64,000 nucleotides of DNA from Anarhynchus alexandrinus. Taxonomy: Eukaryota; Chordata; Aves; Charadriiformes; Charadriidae. The stretch covers positions 1,329,200 to 1,393,199 of the forward strand of contig VUYV01000069.1 of assembly GCA_008711295.1 (NCBI GenBank), written 5' to 3'. Below are positions 49,701-61,200 of the stretch, piece by piece. The notes beneath the pieces are model-generated. The model saw only the letters and a program-made list of their open reading frames with translations. It searched no databases and was not told where the DNA came from. The translations under genes and the position numbers were made by a program. The first letter of the stretch is position 1. Each line of letters starts with the position of its first letter.

Positions 49701-51621
49701 ATGAAACAACCGAAACAATAAATTCCCATGTGTCACCTAACCCATGAAAGCTCCTTGCAAATTTGAGCTAAAGTGTGTTTTCATTAATTTCTGTCACTGA
49801 TTTGCCCTGTGTTACATTTGCTGTGGACTAAAAACACCTGTCTGGTCAGTCAGAAGGGCTCAGCTCCTGCTACCTGTACTGTTAAACTTCTCTCAGCTTT
49901 TACACACTGTCCACAGGAAACAGAGTAAGTTGTAGATAGGTTATTAATGTTATTGCTGCTTGTCATTCTGGAGCGCAGTCATCGTTTTTTTTTGTTTTTT
50001 TTTTTTTAATGAGTGTGATCCCCTTTTTCACTCCCTCAAGTCTATTCACTAACAGTGGAAAATATGATTTTAAAAGAAAAACTCATTCTAGGTAATATTA
50101 GAAATACCCAGGAAAATATTAATGGAAACCATACCCAGGTGCCTCCTCATCTGACTTTATGCTTCTGTGCAACAGGATGTGTCTAGACATACAGTCACAG
50201 TCTGTTTTGAATCTATTTATGGCTATTTGGACTACAGACGGACATTTGTATATGTACCTCTCCTTTCATTCGGTACGATTTAAGTACTATTACTTCATCC
50301 TTACGCTTTACCTTTGGTCATCTAGGGACAGCTGCCTTTCTGCAGGGTGGCATTTAAATATTTTGTAATCCATACAGGGTCCCTGTTTTTTCACTGGTAG
50401 TGAATACACAAATTCTGGCATGTATTTTAGATGTTCATATAAAATATGAAGAAAGGTTATATTGATATATATCTCACTTTCAGCCTGCTGGCACTAATGG
50501 ATGTTTAAAGAGGCTGACATTGCTTGAAGCATCTTTTACTGTTGCAGAAAGTCATTTGACAAAGCTTGGGTTCCTGGCAACTGTGCAACTGTTCAACTCT
50601 CCCTAGTAAATTGCCCATCCAAAATCAACCCCACAGCTTTAAACACTCTGTTACACTCACTCGGTCATCAGAATCTAATCTGTATCTGCTTTCAGGCATA
50701 CTTTCCATTCCTCTTCTAGATTACGAGATGTTCCCAGCAGTGATTATCATTTACTACCTATTTCTACAGATTTAAGCACAATGACACCCAGTTAGGTCAA
50801 GTACTATCTCATAAAATGTTAAACAAAATTATTGGTAATTTCAGGATGCCCATTTTAATCAAAACTGTATTTGAGGTAAAATGTAAGCCTTACTCAGAAT
50901 AAATACAGAATAAAAAGGCCACAGATACCTTGTTTTTCACTTCTTCTAGTCTTGAGTTTAGCTATCCTAACTGCACTCAGATAGTTCTTCAATAATTTGG
51001 ATGGATTTTCTTGAAATGTAGCTCTCCTAGGTCAGACTGTCAATTGACACATATGTCTGTGGCTTTAAATGATTTAGAAATACTCTCTTTGCCCTGTGTG
51101 ATCTGTTTTTCCTCAGTATGACATGGGGTGGCAAAGGCCTGCAAGGTGCTGTCAAAATATGCCAAATCCAACACTTCCCCAGCCTACATACGCCTTGGCT
51201 AACCCATCTCTCACCATAACAGCTACTGTTCTTTTCAAATGAACCAAGATGCATAGATGTTTGGTCTGTGTCTGTTGACTCTCATTTATTATGAGGTCCT
51301 AGAAAAAAAACATGTGGACAGCATGAAGTATCTCCCATAAGGCAATGCTGTAACTCAAGGCCTGACCGAGATCAAGGAGTCAAAGACCTCTTCCTCTTCA
51401 GCTACCACTGTTATTCCAGGCCCGGCACTGAGAACAGTGGTCACTTACTGTTGGACACCCTCCATGACTGCACATCAACACCACAATGGTGAATACTAAC
51501 TGCACAGTTGTCACTGTCACCCATTCCCTTCATAATTCTTCCCATTGTTTCTGTCTCTTTCTTCTGCTAGTGTAGAGACAAAGCAAGGTTTGGGGCCGTT
51601 TCAAAATGCTTTATATTTCCC

Positions 51622-51990
51622 ATGTGTTATCTTTATATCTGGGGTCAGAAGGCTTCAATAATCACCGTAGGAGCAGGCTTTAGAGGAGACATTGTGACTT
51701 ATCTTTGGTTACACAGTGAGCTACCAGTCATGAGTGAAGTTCCTCAGGGAAGGATACTTGCTCCGATATTATTCAATATCGTCACAAACAATCTGCATGA
51801 TGAGATTGAAGGCACACTCATCAGGTTTGCAGTTTATGCCATGCTGGGAGGACAGGTTGATGTAGCAGAAGGAAGAGCTACCATACGAACAGAACTCAGC
51901 AGGGCAAAAGGTTGGGCCAACAGGAATTACACCAAGTTTAACAAAGAGAAGTTTGAAGTACTGCACCTGGCACAGAATAATTATAAATAA
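51622..51990 (+). pseudogene. Dead CR1 reverse transcriptase fragment
   Basis: A 122-codon frame, of which the part from about residue 35 resembles the CR1 RT. The two catalytic aspartates of motif C are replaced (FADD to FAVY), so even this fragment could not be catalytic. That the frame is still open despite such divergence is probably chance. Confidence 0.7.
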
Positions 51991-52425
51991 CTTTACAGGC
52001 TGAGGTCTTGCTGCCTAGGGAGAAGCTCTGCTAAAGAAGACCTAGGAGTACTGATGGACAGCAAAATGAATGTAAGCCTGCACTATGGCCTGTAGCAAAG
52101 AAAACACACTGTGGCCTGTGGCAAAGAAAACAAATTGTGTTCTGGGAAACGGCAGCAAGAGTATAGCCAGCAGATCAAGGGATCTTGAGAGAGAGAAGAG
52201 GAGCATCATCAGGGATCTAATCACAGTCTTCCAGTATAAGGTAGCTGTAGAGAAAACAGGACAATTAAATATTGGACTGGATTGTCCAGAGGAGTGATGG
52301 AATGTAGATTGACAGTGCCTTGGATAACCTAATTTAATACCTTGCTTTCAACAGAAGTTTGGACAAGGTAATCGCCAGACTTCCCTTCCAAACTGGACTT
52401 TCTTTTGACTCAATGATTCGAGGCA
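51650..52425 (+). mobile_element. Ancient CR1 LINE relic
   Basis: This is a heavily decayed CR1 spanning the late RT core to the 3' end. Recognisable landmarks in order are EVPQGRILAPILFNI (the [10 protein letters not shown] block), FAVYAMLGG where FADDTKLGG is expected, KFNKEKFEVLHLAQNN (compare the cysteine-containing VLH motif at 10.6 kb), a decayed DLGVL-like segment near 52050, and a 3' UTR ending 'cttcccttccaaactgg...gattcg'. Much of the region between 52080 and 52300 is rearranged and contains a small tandem duplication. This is one of the oldest CR1 insertions in the window. Confidence 0.78.
52082..52135 (+). repeat. 27-bp tandem duplication inside CR1 relic
   Basis: Two adjacent copies of 'ctatggcctgtagcaaag...' and 'ctgtggcctgtggcaaag...' followed by 'aaaaca' differ at only a few positions. 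The duplication is therefore more recent than the CR1 insertion that contains it. Confidence 0.75.
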
Positions 52426-55400
52426 GAGAAGAATCAGTTTTACAGACCTAAGCCCTCTTATTATCTCTCCATGTTTGACTCTGGGGCATAAAAGAACTCC
52501 TGTGTTGCAATACAGATTTGGACCAATACAGCTGAGGTTGTATAAATATTGTATACATAAAGTGGCAAGAGGAGGGAACCATGAGATGTTAAAGGACAAA
52601 AAAGGTGGTGGAGGTACATGAGATGTGCTGCAGAAATAGTTTCCAACCACAAGAAAGTGTCCAGGTAGCAAATGGATAGAAGACCATTCCTGGATCTAAG
52701 GCCAGCTGCCATTTCTGTCAGCAGTATTTGGCTAGTCTCCCAGGACAGGTACGTCTCAGGAAGAACTGATAAATTAAATAAGGGGCACAAACCACAGAGT
52801 TGTTTATCTTCTTTTTTCTAAGCAAGAGAATAATTTTTTTTTCAGTGTAGACAATCACCCATTTTGACCTGATTCTGACATTTTATATAATGAAAAGCAG
52901 TTCAGCTTTACAATTAATTACAGATTGCGTACTATCTCTCTAGACATCTCACCTACTCATGTGCAGTGAACACATTTGTCCAGCTGCCAGTTGCTGGAAG
53001 AAGTCCTGGGGAGTGCTGGCTGTGTTCCACCAAGAAAGGACACCCAACGAAAGGTGACTACAAGCTACCTGTATGTGAAAGGCTCTGCTGAAGAACAAAC
53101 CTGATCGCAAATATTTTTCATTACCGTTTCAATCTAGCACAGGGAACTTTCATCAGTGTGTCAACCCAAGAGTCAGCCCTTGGGACTGGCTGTTCTCCCC
53201 AAAAACCCAATCCTACCAGTCAACGGCAAAGCTGGCACACCCTTTCCCTTTCTCAAGCTCCTGCCTTCACAGTACAGCAGCAAGCAGAAAACTTGAACAG
53301 GCTGAGCAACTCAACAGATAAAATGAGAGCTTTGCCAGCCTATTCAGCATGTGGAGATAACAGAAAGAGCTGGATGCAGGAGCTGCCTTGCCTTAATCAA
53401 GTGGTTGCTTGGAGGGCCCGCAGGTTACCGAAACTCACCCAGGAAAACAGAAGATGAGTGGCTCCTAACAGCTACTAATAAGCTACTGTTCTGGCTGATC
53501 ACAACAATGAATGAAATGAAGGTGTTCTGGCAGCCTTTACTGCCTAAAACATCCAGGATAGATGAATCCTCCTCCCCTGTGCTTTTTTGCTGTATGTAAA
53601 TGCTACCTCTCCTTGAGGGGGGAGGGAAGGAGTGAGTGGAAGAGTTTTGAAGAAAAAAATCATTAGGTTTTGTGTAATACTCAGTGCGGTGAAGTGATCA
53701 GTGCAGTGATCCTTCAGGAAGGCTCTTGAGAAAAGGACTAATCCTGCATTTAGAATAAATCTTGACTAGTTTCCTGGAAAGGAGATGTGGTATCCTGCAA
53801 TGAAAAAGTATGGGGAAAAAAAAGAGTAGCGGTCCATTCAGTAAGTGCTGTCCATTTTGTGCACTGAAAATGGAATAATTCTGAGGGAAATATGTTAGGA
53901 TAGGACAGGACAGATGTTCTGTACTTATTTGCTTGAAAAAAATAACTCTATTTTGGAAATATGAAGCTTTTGTAAAATTCAAAATACTATTTCATTTGGA
54001 TATAAGTGATTTAAACCTGGTGAAGTAATTTTTGAGAGTGAGGTTTTTGATATATCCTTCACGTTCAGGCAAGCTCTGCTATGGCAGCAGGAAAAGTAGA
54101 CAGCTGTTATAGTTTATGTGCAGGTTTCCATTTCTCCCCTTGCATGTTCTGACTCTATGTAGAGAAGCTGTGAGAATTTATTAGCTGTATGGGGTGATTT
54201 GTTTACTTATAAATCAGTTAATGGTCTGAAACACAGCAAACAAGGCATTCTTAGATAAAAAGGAAAAGTAAATATTTAATAATCACTGAAAATCTAATCG
54301 AGAAATAAAGAACACATCTTTCTGGTGAATTTCGCCTGATAATTTAAATAGTCTGCGGTAAGCAGGAGAACAGATTTTTAGTCCCTCCTGCCCTTAGGAA
54401 GGGCTCCCTTACTGAGAGAGGCTTTTGACCATCAAAATTGCTTTCTGGTTTGGTTAAAGCTAGGCAAAGAATATAAGAATAAGGTAGCTAAAGTAAGAAG
54501 CTACAAAAAGACTGATTTTAGGTTACTGGTTAGTTTTCCTGACTAGCTAAAGGAAAACTCCACATGTCTCCAGGAGGTTTTTTTCTTAACCCATGGATTA
54601 TTATAAAATAGATACTCTTTCCAGCAGATTCAGCACATAACCTATGAGCAGACCTGTAGCCAAAACCAAAGGTATGCGTAGTCCAGTGGACTGTCTTCAA
54701 CAGTAATTAGTAGTCGATGCCTAATGTAGAGGAGATGTATTGTGGTATATCCCTTAAACATTGTCTCAGCCTCCAGCAATGTGCAATACATGGACTTTTT
54801 GATCGAGTGGTGATTTCTGTACGTTTATTGAGCCTCAGTATGTTGTTTTGCATTGAACCATCCAACTTCCCCTTTAATTTATGGAAACTTTTGTCATCCA
54901 GAATGTTGTATGGCAAAGAGCTCTACAGTGTAACCAGGGACCATGTGAACAGCCACTTCTTTTTGCTTTCTTCGAATTCTGATCATCCACTTTCTGGGTG
55001 TATCTTGTTACGTGAAAGAGATGCTCATTCTCCTCCTCTATCTTTTCAAAGAAAAAGTGGCCACAGCTGTTGTGTGCTGCTTTGAGCTCAGTATTGTCAG
55101 CTTTTATGAGGCAAGCCCTTACATATAGGCTCAACCATGGAAAGGTCTGAGCTCCCAGACTGCAATAGACTATATGGTGGATATTGGTTCAGTTTCTCCT
55201 AAACACAGCCCTTTGGGGCAAACATTCTTTGCAGGCTGATCAGGCAGATTCATCTGGTCACAGTTTAGGTGATACGGAGTCTGTGTAACGTTACCAAGTC
55301 TGTAGCCTTCCATACTAACAACTGAGCTTTTAATTTATATCCTGTGGGATGCTCCACTAGGATATTCTACTCTAAAATGGAGGTGTTGGTGGCCAGGCAG

Positions 55401-55675
55401 GTTTCTGCAGCCCCTGGAGTTCTATTGAGTAGAATTTTCTTTTCCAAAATAGAAAATCTCTCTGAAGACCGACAGATTTTGACAGTATCTATTTATAAAA
55501 AGCACTATGACATGCATGTCAAAGTGGTGATGGAATTTGTCAAAAGTTTGTGTGAGAATCGAAATGTTTTGTCATTTACTGTAACCTCCATTTTAGTGTA
55601 GTCTTTCTGATGGCAAAGGATTGTGTCTAGCCTTCTGTTCCTCTGGCTGATACCCAGCTTATTGAGAAAGTTTTA
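52426..55675. other. Unique DNA, no gene recognised
   Basis: The 52.9-53.6 kb segment has near-average GC and a 99-codon frame (53158-53457) rich in Gln, Ser and Leu without a recognised domain. The 54.7-55.1 kb segment is open on both strands for over 80 codons but also without recognisable content. A 9-bp inverted repeat pairs 55364-55372 with 55427-55435. Confidence 0.55.
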
Positions 55676-55858
55676 ATAATAGCATTTAGCTTTTACAGCA
55701 TTTTTTATCTGAAGGTTTAAAGTACTTTGCAGGAGTGGCTACTATTACCGCAATTTTTATAGGCAGAGGAACAGATTGTGTTACACAGTAAATACACAGA
55801 AGAATTATAAGTAGAGCTTAGGTTTCTTGATCTTTAGGCGAGTGTGCTAATCACCAGC
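55676..55858 (-). mobile_element. Probable ancient MIR/L3-like relic
   Basis: Reading left to right, the order is 'aatagca...ttacagca', 'atctga', 'aaagtactttgca', 'ctattaccgcaattttta', 'aggcagaggaacaga', 'gttacacagtaaat', 'agagcttagg', 'gtgctaatcacc'. It parallels the complement of old amniote MIR/L3-type SINE and LINE ends: a 'cattttacagatgaggaaactgaggca' core, then 'tcacacagc', then 'gtgctctaaccac'. Similarity is visible only as ordered landmarks, so both the family and the bounds are uncertain. Confidence 0.5.
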
Positions 55859-56726
55859 CAAATTTATCCTCTAGGAGAACAGTAGGAGATGGGAGGATCT
55901 AACAAAGTGGGGATATAATTTTTGAAGTTATCTTTCCAGTGGTAGAAGTCCTCCTGTTGCGATGCAAAGATGAACTATAGGCAAATAATAACTGATCATT
56001 TTTTAGCAAAGATCAGTGCAAATGAAAGTTCAGCATGATGCATTGAATGCTTCCTGCCCTAATGAGGAGTTCTGCACCACTGTTCCTAACGATGAGCAAG
56101 ACAGAGGCTTAGTGAATGTTGAAAGGGTTGGTTACCCTTTCCAGTTACAAGGGGGAGATGAGCTTCAAAGAGCATAAAGCAGAACTTGAACAAAGCAAGA
56201 ACAGCATTCTCAAACTCAAATTAGTTCAACATTTACAGCACTCAATGAAGTGGAAACTTTTTGTTAGATTAAGTCAGAGCAGATACTTATACGCAACAGG
56301 TGGAAGAAGAGCAATGAACTCATCAAGTATAGCTTCCTGCACAGGATCAAGAGTGATGAAAAACTACAAGGTCTGCCATGTGGTGTTCAGTAGCAAATGA
56401 AATTATAGTGTGTTATAATTGATAACTGTTTGGTCCTGACAAAAACAAAATCAAGCCTTGCTTTTAATAGTAAAATGAGACAGAACAAATTAATTATTGA
56501 TGGCAAATGACAATTATGGTTGAACGTATTTATTTTCTTTCTTTTAATGCTCATTTTCCATATCTTTTTGTACCTCTGGCCTACTAGCTGACTTTCATTT
56601 AGTGTTTTATTATCTATCTTTAGAATCACTTCTTTTCACATGAAGGCATGTCCGTTCAAACAAGTGGATAGCATGAAATGAGGTGCACTTTCCATTATAT
56701 GTATTTTCCTAAAGAAGTTATCAATT
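55859..56726. other. Unique DNA, no gene recognised
   Basis: About 870 bp without an identifiable gene or repeat. A 94-codon forward frame at 56116-56400 has no recognised motif. Confidence 0.55.
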
Positions 56727-57386
56727 GCTCGGGGCAATCCCAAGCACAAATACAGGCTGGGCGGGGAATGGCTGGAGAGCAGCACTGAGGAGAAGGACCT
56801 GGGTGTGCTGATTGACGAGAAGCTCAACATGAGCCAGCAATGTGCGATCGCAGCCCAGAAGGCCAACCGCATCCTGGGCTGCATCAAAAGAAGTGTGGCC
56901 AGCAGGGCGAGGGAGGTGATTCTGCCCCTCTACTCCACTCTCGTGAGACCCCACCTGGAGTACTGCGTCCAGCTCTGGAGTCCCCAACATAAGAAGGACA
57001 TGGACCTGCTGGAGCGTGTCCAGAGGAGGGCCACGAGGATGATCCGAGGGCTGGAGCACCTCTCCTATGAGGAGAGGCTGAAGGAGTTGGGGCTGTTCAG
57101 CCTGGAGAAGAGAAGGCTCCGGGGAGATCTTATTGCGGCCTTTCAGTACCTAAAGGGGGCCTACAGGAGAGCTGGGGAAGGACTTTTTACTAGGGCATGT
57201 AGTGACAGGACAAGGGGGAATGGCTTCAAACTGGAAGAGGGCAGGTTTAGATTGAACATTAGGAAGAAGTTTTTCACTTTGAGGGTGGTGAGGCACTGGA
57301 ACAGGTTGCCCAGAGAGGTTGTTGAGGCCCCATCCCTGGAGGTGTTCAAGGCCAGGCTGGACGTGGCCTTGGGCAACCTGGTCTAG
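56727..57386 (+). pseudogene. CR1 ORF2 C-terminal fragment, open
   Basis: 219 codons are open from the truncation point to the natural stop. Motifs seen in order are [102 protein letters not shown] and [19 protein letters not shown]. This is the conserved region downstream of RT whose role in CR1 is not well defined. With neither endonuclease nor RT it cannot act alone. It is the best reference in this window for the region hidden in the 10.65-kb gap. Confidence 0.93.
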
Positions 57387-57483
57387 TGGGAGGTGTCCCT
57401 GCCTATGGCAGGGGGGTTGGAACTCGATGATCTTCAAGGTCCTTTCCAACCTAAACCATTCTATGATTCTATGATTCTATGAT
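56727..57483 (+). mobile_element. CR1 LINE 3' half, well preserved
   Basis: A 757-bp insertion begins abruptly at 56727 after the RT core. It holds the whole C-terminal part of the CR1 ORF (stop at 57384-57386), a 97-bp 3' UTR with 'cctttccaacct', and three and a quarter perfect ATTCTATG octamers (57458-57483). It is sharply GC-richer than the flanking AT-rich DNA. The complete absence of frame-breaking mutations over 219 codons and the intact octamers make it one of the younger insertions. No clear target-site duplication was seen, as is usual for CR1. It faces the minus-strand CR1 at 58.0 kb tail to tail. Confidence 0.96.
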
Positions 57484-57978
57484 CAACAGACATAATAAAA
57501 TCTGTGGCTTAGAGCAGGGATCCTGCCTCCACTAAGGTAACACACAAATTAAAAAGGAAATTGAAAAGACATAATTTGTTTCAAACCCAAGAGGAATGTG
57601 CTATTCTTGGGTTAAAAACATGTCAAAATAAAAAGCAAAACATTCTACTACATCCCCAAGAATACTGAGATTGTACTGAGATTGTATTTGTATTATATAT
57701 GTGAATAGGAGGAGGGTTTGTGCATCAAAGTGAGTAAAATAGAAAAGAATGTAAACTGTGGCAAGTTAAATGTAAAATCATAATAAAAGAGCCACAGTTA
57801 TTTTTTTCAATACAACTTGCTACTGACGTTAAAACTAACCATAAGGTTTTTTGTTTGAACACAACAGAAACAAGCAAGATGGAGAGTATGCAGGGTTCAT
57901 AGCTAACTAGGATGTTCCTGAGGAAGCACTCAGAGAAGAGAAAGGTCCATTTGCAACAGAGAACCACTGGGACTTTCA
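57484..57978. other. Unique spacer between inverted CR1 copies
   Basis: 495 bp of AT-rich unique DNA, no gene recognised. 'gagattgta' repeats at about 57667 and 57679 give a tiny duplication. Confidence 0.6.
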
Positions 57979-58281
57979 CAGAATCATAGAATGGTTTAGG
58001 TTGGAAGACACCTTAAAGATCATTGAGTTCCAACCCCCCGACATGGCCAGGGACACCTCCCACTAGACCAGGTTGCTCAAAGCCCCATCCAACCTGGTCT
58101 TAAACAGCTCCAGGGATGGGGCATCCACAACTTCCCTTGGCAACCTGATCCAGTGTCTCACCACCCTCAAAGTGAAAAATTTCTTCCTGATATCTAATCT
58201 AAATCTCACCTCTCCAGTTTGAAGCCATTTCCCCTCGTCCTATCACCACGTGCCTTTGTAAAAAGTCTCTCTCCAACTTTC
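57979..58281 (-). mobile_element. CR1 LINE 3' end, minus strand
   Basis: A 303-bp CR1 tail in minus orientation. Octamer remnants lie at 57979-57994, then the 3' UTR ('ggttggaa' and 'tccaacccccc' on the plus strand), then the ORF C-terminus back to the RGNG-equivalent region, ending at about 58281. It resembles the 56.7-kb copy but has small indels that break the frame, so it is older or from a different subfamily. Together the two form a tail-to-tail inverted pair whose shared 3' regions could pair in RNA. Confidence 0.93.
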
Positions 58282-61200
58282 ACACAGTAGAGCATTTCTT
58301 TTCTCTGGAAGAGTTGGAGGAACAGTCTCAAAAGTGTCATAAGAAAATGTTTCTGAGCAAGTCAATAAAATGAATAACAATTGCCAAAACCAGATTATAA
58401 CAATGGCTGAAACCAGATGATATTTACACAGGATTTCTAGAGGAACTCAAATGGGAAATTATCAAAATATTAACTGAGATATGTAACTTATTCCTTAATT
58501 TGCCAAAGGAATAGAAGGCAGTAAGTTTTCTTATATCTTTTCCCTAAGCCTCTACTTCTGGCAGTTTTCAGACATAAGGTATTGGGCTATACAGCTCTTT
58601 GGTTTCAACTGGTATGGATATTCTTGTGTTCTTACACAACGCTAGTTATTTAGGAACTAGTAAATGAAACCAAAAGAACAGAAGTGCCTGTCTTCTATTC
58701 TTTATACATAACTTTCAAATATCGATAACAATAAATGATTTAGTCTTCCTCTTGGTGTAGGATGGAAATTTATAATCTAGAAGAAAAGTCCCAGTGGCAA
58801 AATGATTAAATTTAAATACTTGCATGCTTCAGGTCGCTAAACCAAAGATTAAGATAGCCAGTTACCTTTACTTCACTTTTCACATTCCTGCTATCACTAA
58901 CATTTCTCTTTAAAGTCCTTCTGAAAGTCTGCATTCTTGAAGAACTGTGTTTTTTTTCTCAAACTAAAGGTAATTTTTGAACAGGGAAGTATATATTAAT
59001 TTTGTGAATTGGTTTGATTTGAGTGACTCATGAGAAATTTTAAATGCTAGTTGATTACATATATTATGGAGTTTTAAAAAATAAAACAAAACAAACACTT
59101 AGTAGGAGCCAGACTTGGTGATTAAAAATTTTCAGCTTTAACAGCAGAAACAAGACAAAATTATCCAGAAGATAATTAAATAGAATTGCAGAGCATCTGT
59201 TCTCAGGGTAGGCTTGTGAGACTAAAATCTAAATTAATAGCTCGTTATTGCAAGAATTCCTTTCCTTGTCTAGATACAGAGGTTGTATGCATCTGACCAG
59301 CTGTAGCTCTTTATATTTGGCCAAAGGAATCTTGTCCTGTAAACACCAATTTCTTTCCATTAATTGCAAGGACTTACTTCTCCCCGTGAGTTATTTTTTA
59401 ACACAATGATCTTTATATCAGAAACATACTGAATAGCTTACAACATTTTCTGTAGCTGTCCCCATCTGCTTCCATAACTTAAGGTGAGAACAAGCCTCTA
59501 GCAATTTAACTCAGTGAGCCTTGAATTGATAAAGGATAGGTTCATATTTTATGTGAAAGTAATAAAAACATAAAATTAAGGTAAAGGTATCCAGTGGTTT
59601 CCCCTTCTGTTTTTAATTCAAATAAACAGGTTTTGAGGAGTTTATCCGAGGATAAGTTATGGATAGTATGGTAGGAGTTTTGAAAATTATCATCTGATGA
59701 TGTGATCCACAGTCATTACACATGGCTCATTTATGACATATAGTGATATGGAACACACCGTTGTTCTCTGCATCTTTTCAAGCAGTAAGTAGTCTGATAT
59801 CAAGCGATACAGAAACTGCCAAAACATTGCTGGCTCTGTTTTAGATTGATTTGCATGCTAATATCAGAAAATGCAAAAGTCATTGCATCTGGTGCTTTAA
59901 AACCTGTTGTTCATAAAGACTGTTATTACAGAATAATTAAAAGCTGAAATACACTGAGCTGGCAGTAAAAAATGTCTTGTCAGCTAGAAATTACTGCATC
60001 CAGACTTCATATTGAATCTAAGAATGAAGTGAATTATAATCGTTAACCTATTTGAGAGGCCCTTGCTAGTTTCATTTGTGTCCAGTTAATTTTTTGTAAC
60101 TAATATATATTTTAAAGTTGACTAATTAGAAAGTCCCGCATTTTGATTATGGGAGATAACACACAAAAAGCAAGAGGATAGTTGAAAAAACTGTAGAGGA
60201 ACTTCAGAGTTGCTCTAAAATATAAAGGTCATCACTAGAGAAAAAATTGACTGCAATCAGAGATTAAGAAAAGCAATCCTTGATGAATTACAGTGGTACA
60301 ATCACAACGTGCTGCTGATCAACAAGTCAGTTCTGTTTGATCCATTCTGAATGGTCCAGCTCCTTATCCCTTGTGTTTAGAAAGTTGAATTTCGGGCTTA
60401 GAGGAACCTGTAGTGAGAACTGCAAAGGAGGTATATTGATAAAAGTGTGGCAGAGTAAAGGGAGGAAGGGTGGCTTTCTGTATTTTCTGCTCATGCATTC
60501 TTTCCCAACACGCCCTAATATTTTGAAATGACCAAAGATTGTGTCATACCAAATTCTGATACCAGTAATTCTACTGCCAGCAATTTTCTAACCAGTGTTT
60601 TTGGAACACAATAGAGGAAAGTACAATAAATTTCAACTAGTCCAGTTCTCTCCCTAAATAAAAGAATAGGATGAGGAAAAAAGTGTATTTTTTTTGTTAT
60701 CTTCAGATATATTCTGGGGTTTTTTTACAGTATTCTTCCTGCTCCTTTGGTTTGTCAATGTACTTTGGAAGCTTAATACACCTGTATTATTAAAAACTGA
60801 GTCACTGCACATTTCAGCTCCCATTTTGCTATTTTTTAAGTTGTTTTACCTGATAATTTCAGCATCTTTTTTCAACATTATGCAATTTATATTTGCATCT
60901 ATTTTTTCTATCTCTTAGAATACATCGAGTCATTAAGATACACATTAATGTAGTATTAATTTCCTCTAAGTAAAACAGGTAGCTAAATATTACTTTGAGT
61001 ACTAATTTGTGTGTTCAGGTTAATATTTCCACTTTGCAAAAACATAAAAATGTGAAGTCAAATTAGCATTATAAACTAATCCAGCAACAATGTGGAGAGC
61101 ACATTTTCTATTATATCCTGGAGTGCCATCTATATTTATGAGTTGTAGAAAACAAGAGCTTTTGACTTGATTGGCAATTTGCAGTGATATACAAGACTAA

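Larger units (their letters stand above)
40683..51649. other. Unique AT-rich DNA with simple repeats
   Basis: No gene or named repeat was recognised across about 11 kb. Contents include a CA/CT microsatellite at 43845-43886, a G-rich quadruplex-prone tract at 46765-46787, short GAGCATTT tandem copies near 48336-48358, and T tracts at 48988-49002 and about 49985-50009. The 46.4-46.8 kb and 51.3-51.5 kb stretches are richer in GC than average without identifiable content. Confidence 0.6.

Noticed and set aside
54707..55134. Overlapping frames open on both strands, possible processed pseudogene
   Set aside because: Neither strand gives a recognisable protein family, and there is no poly-A tail or flanking duplication.
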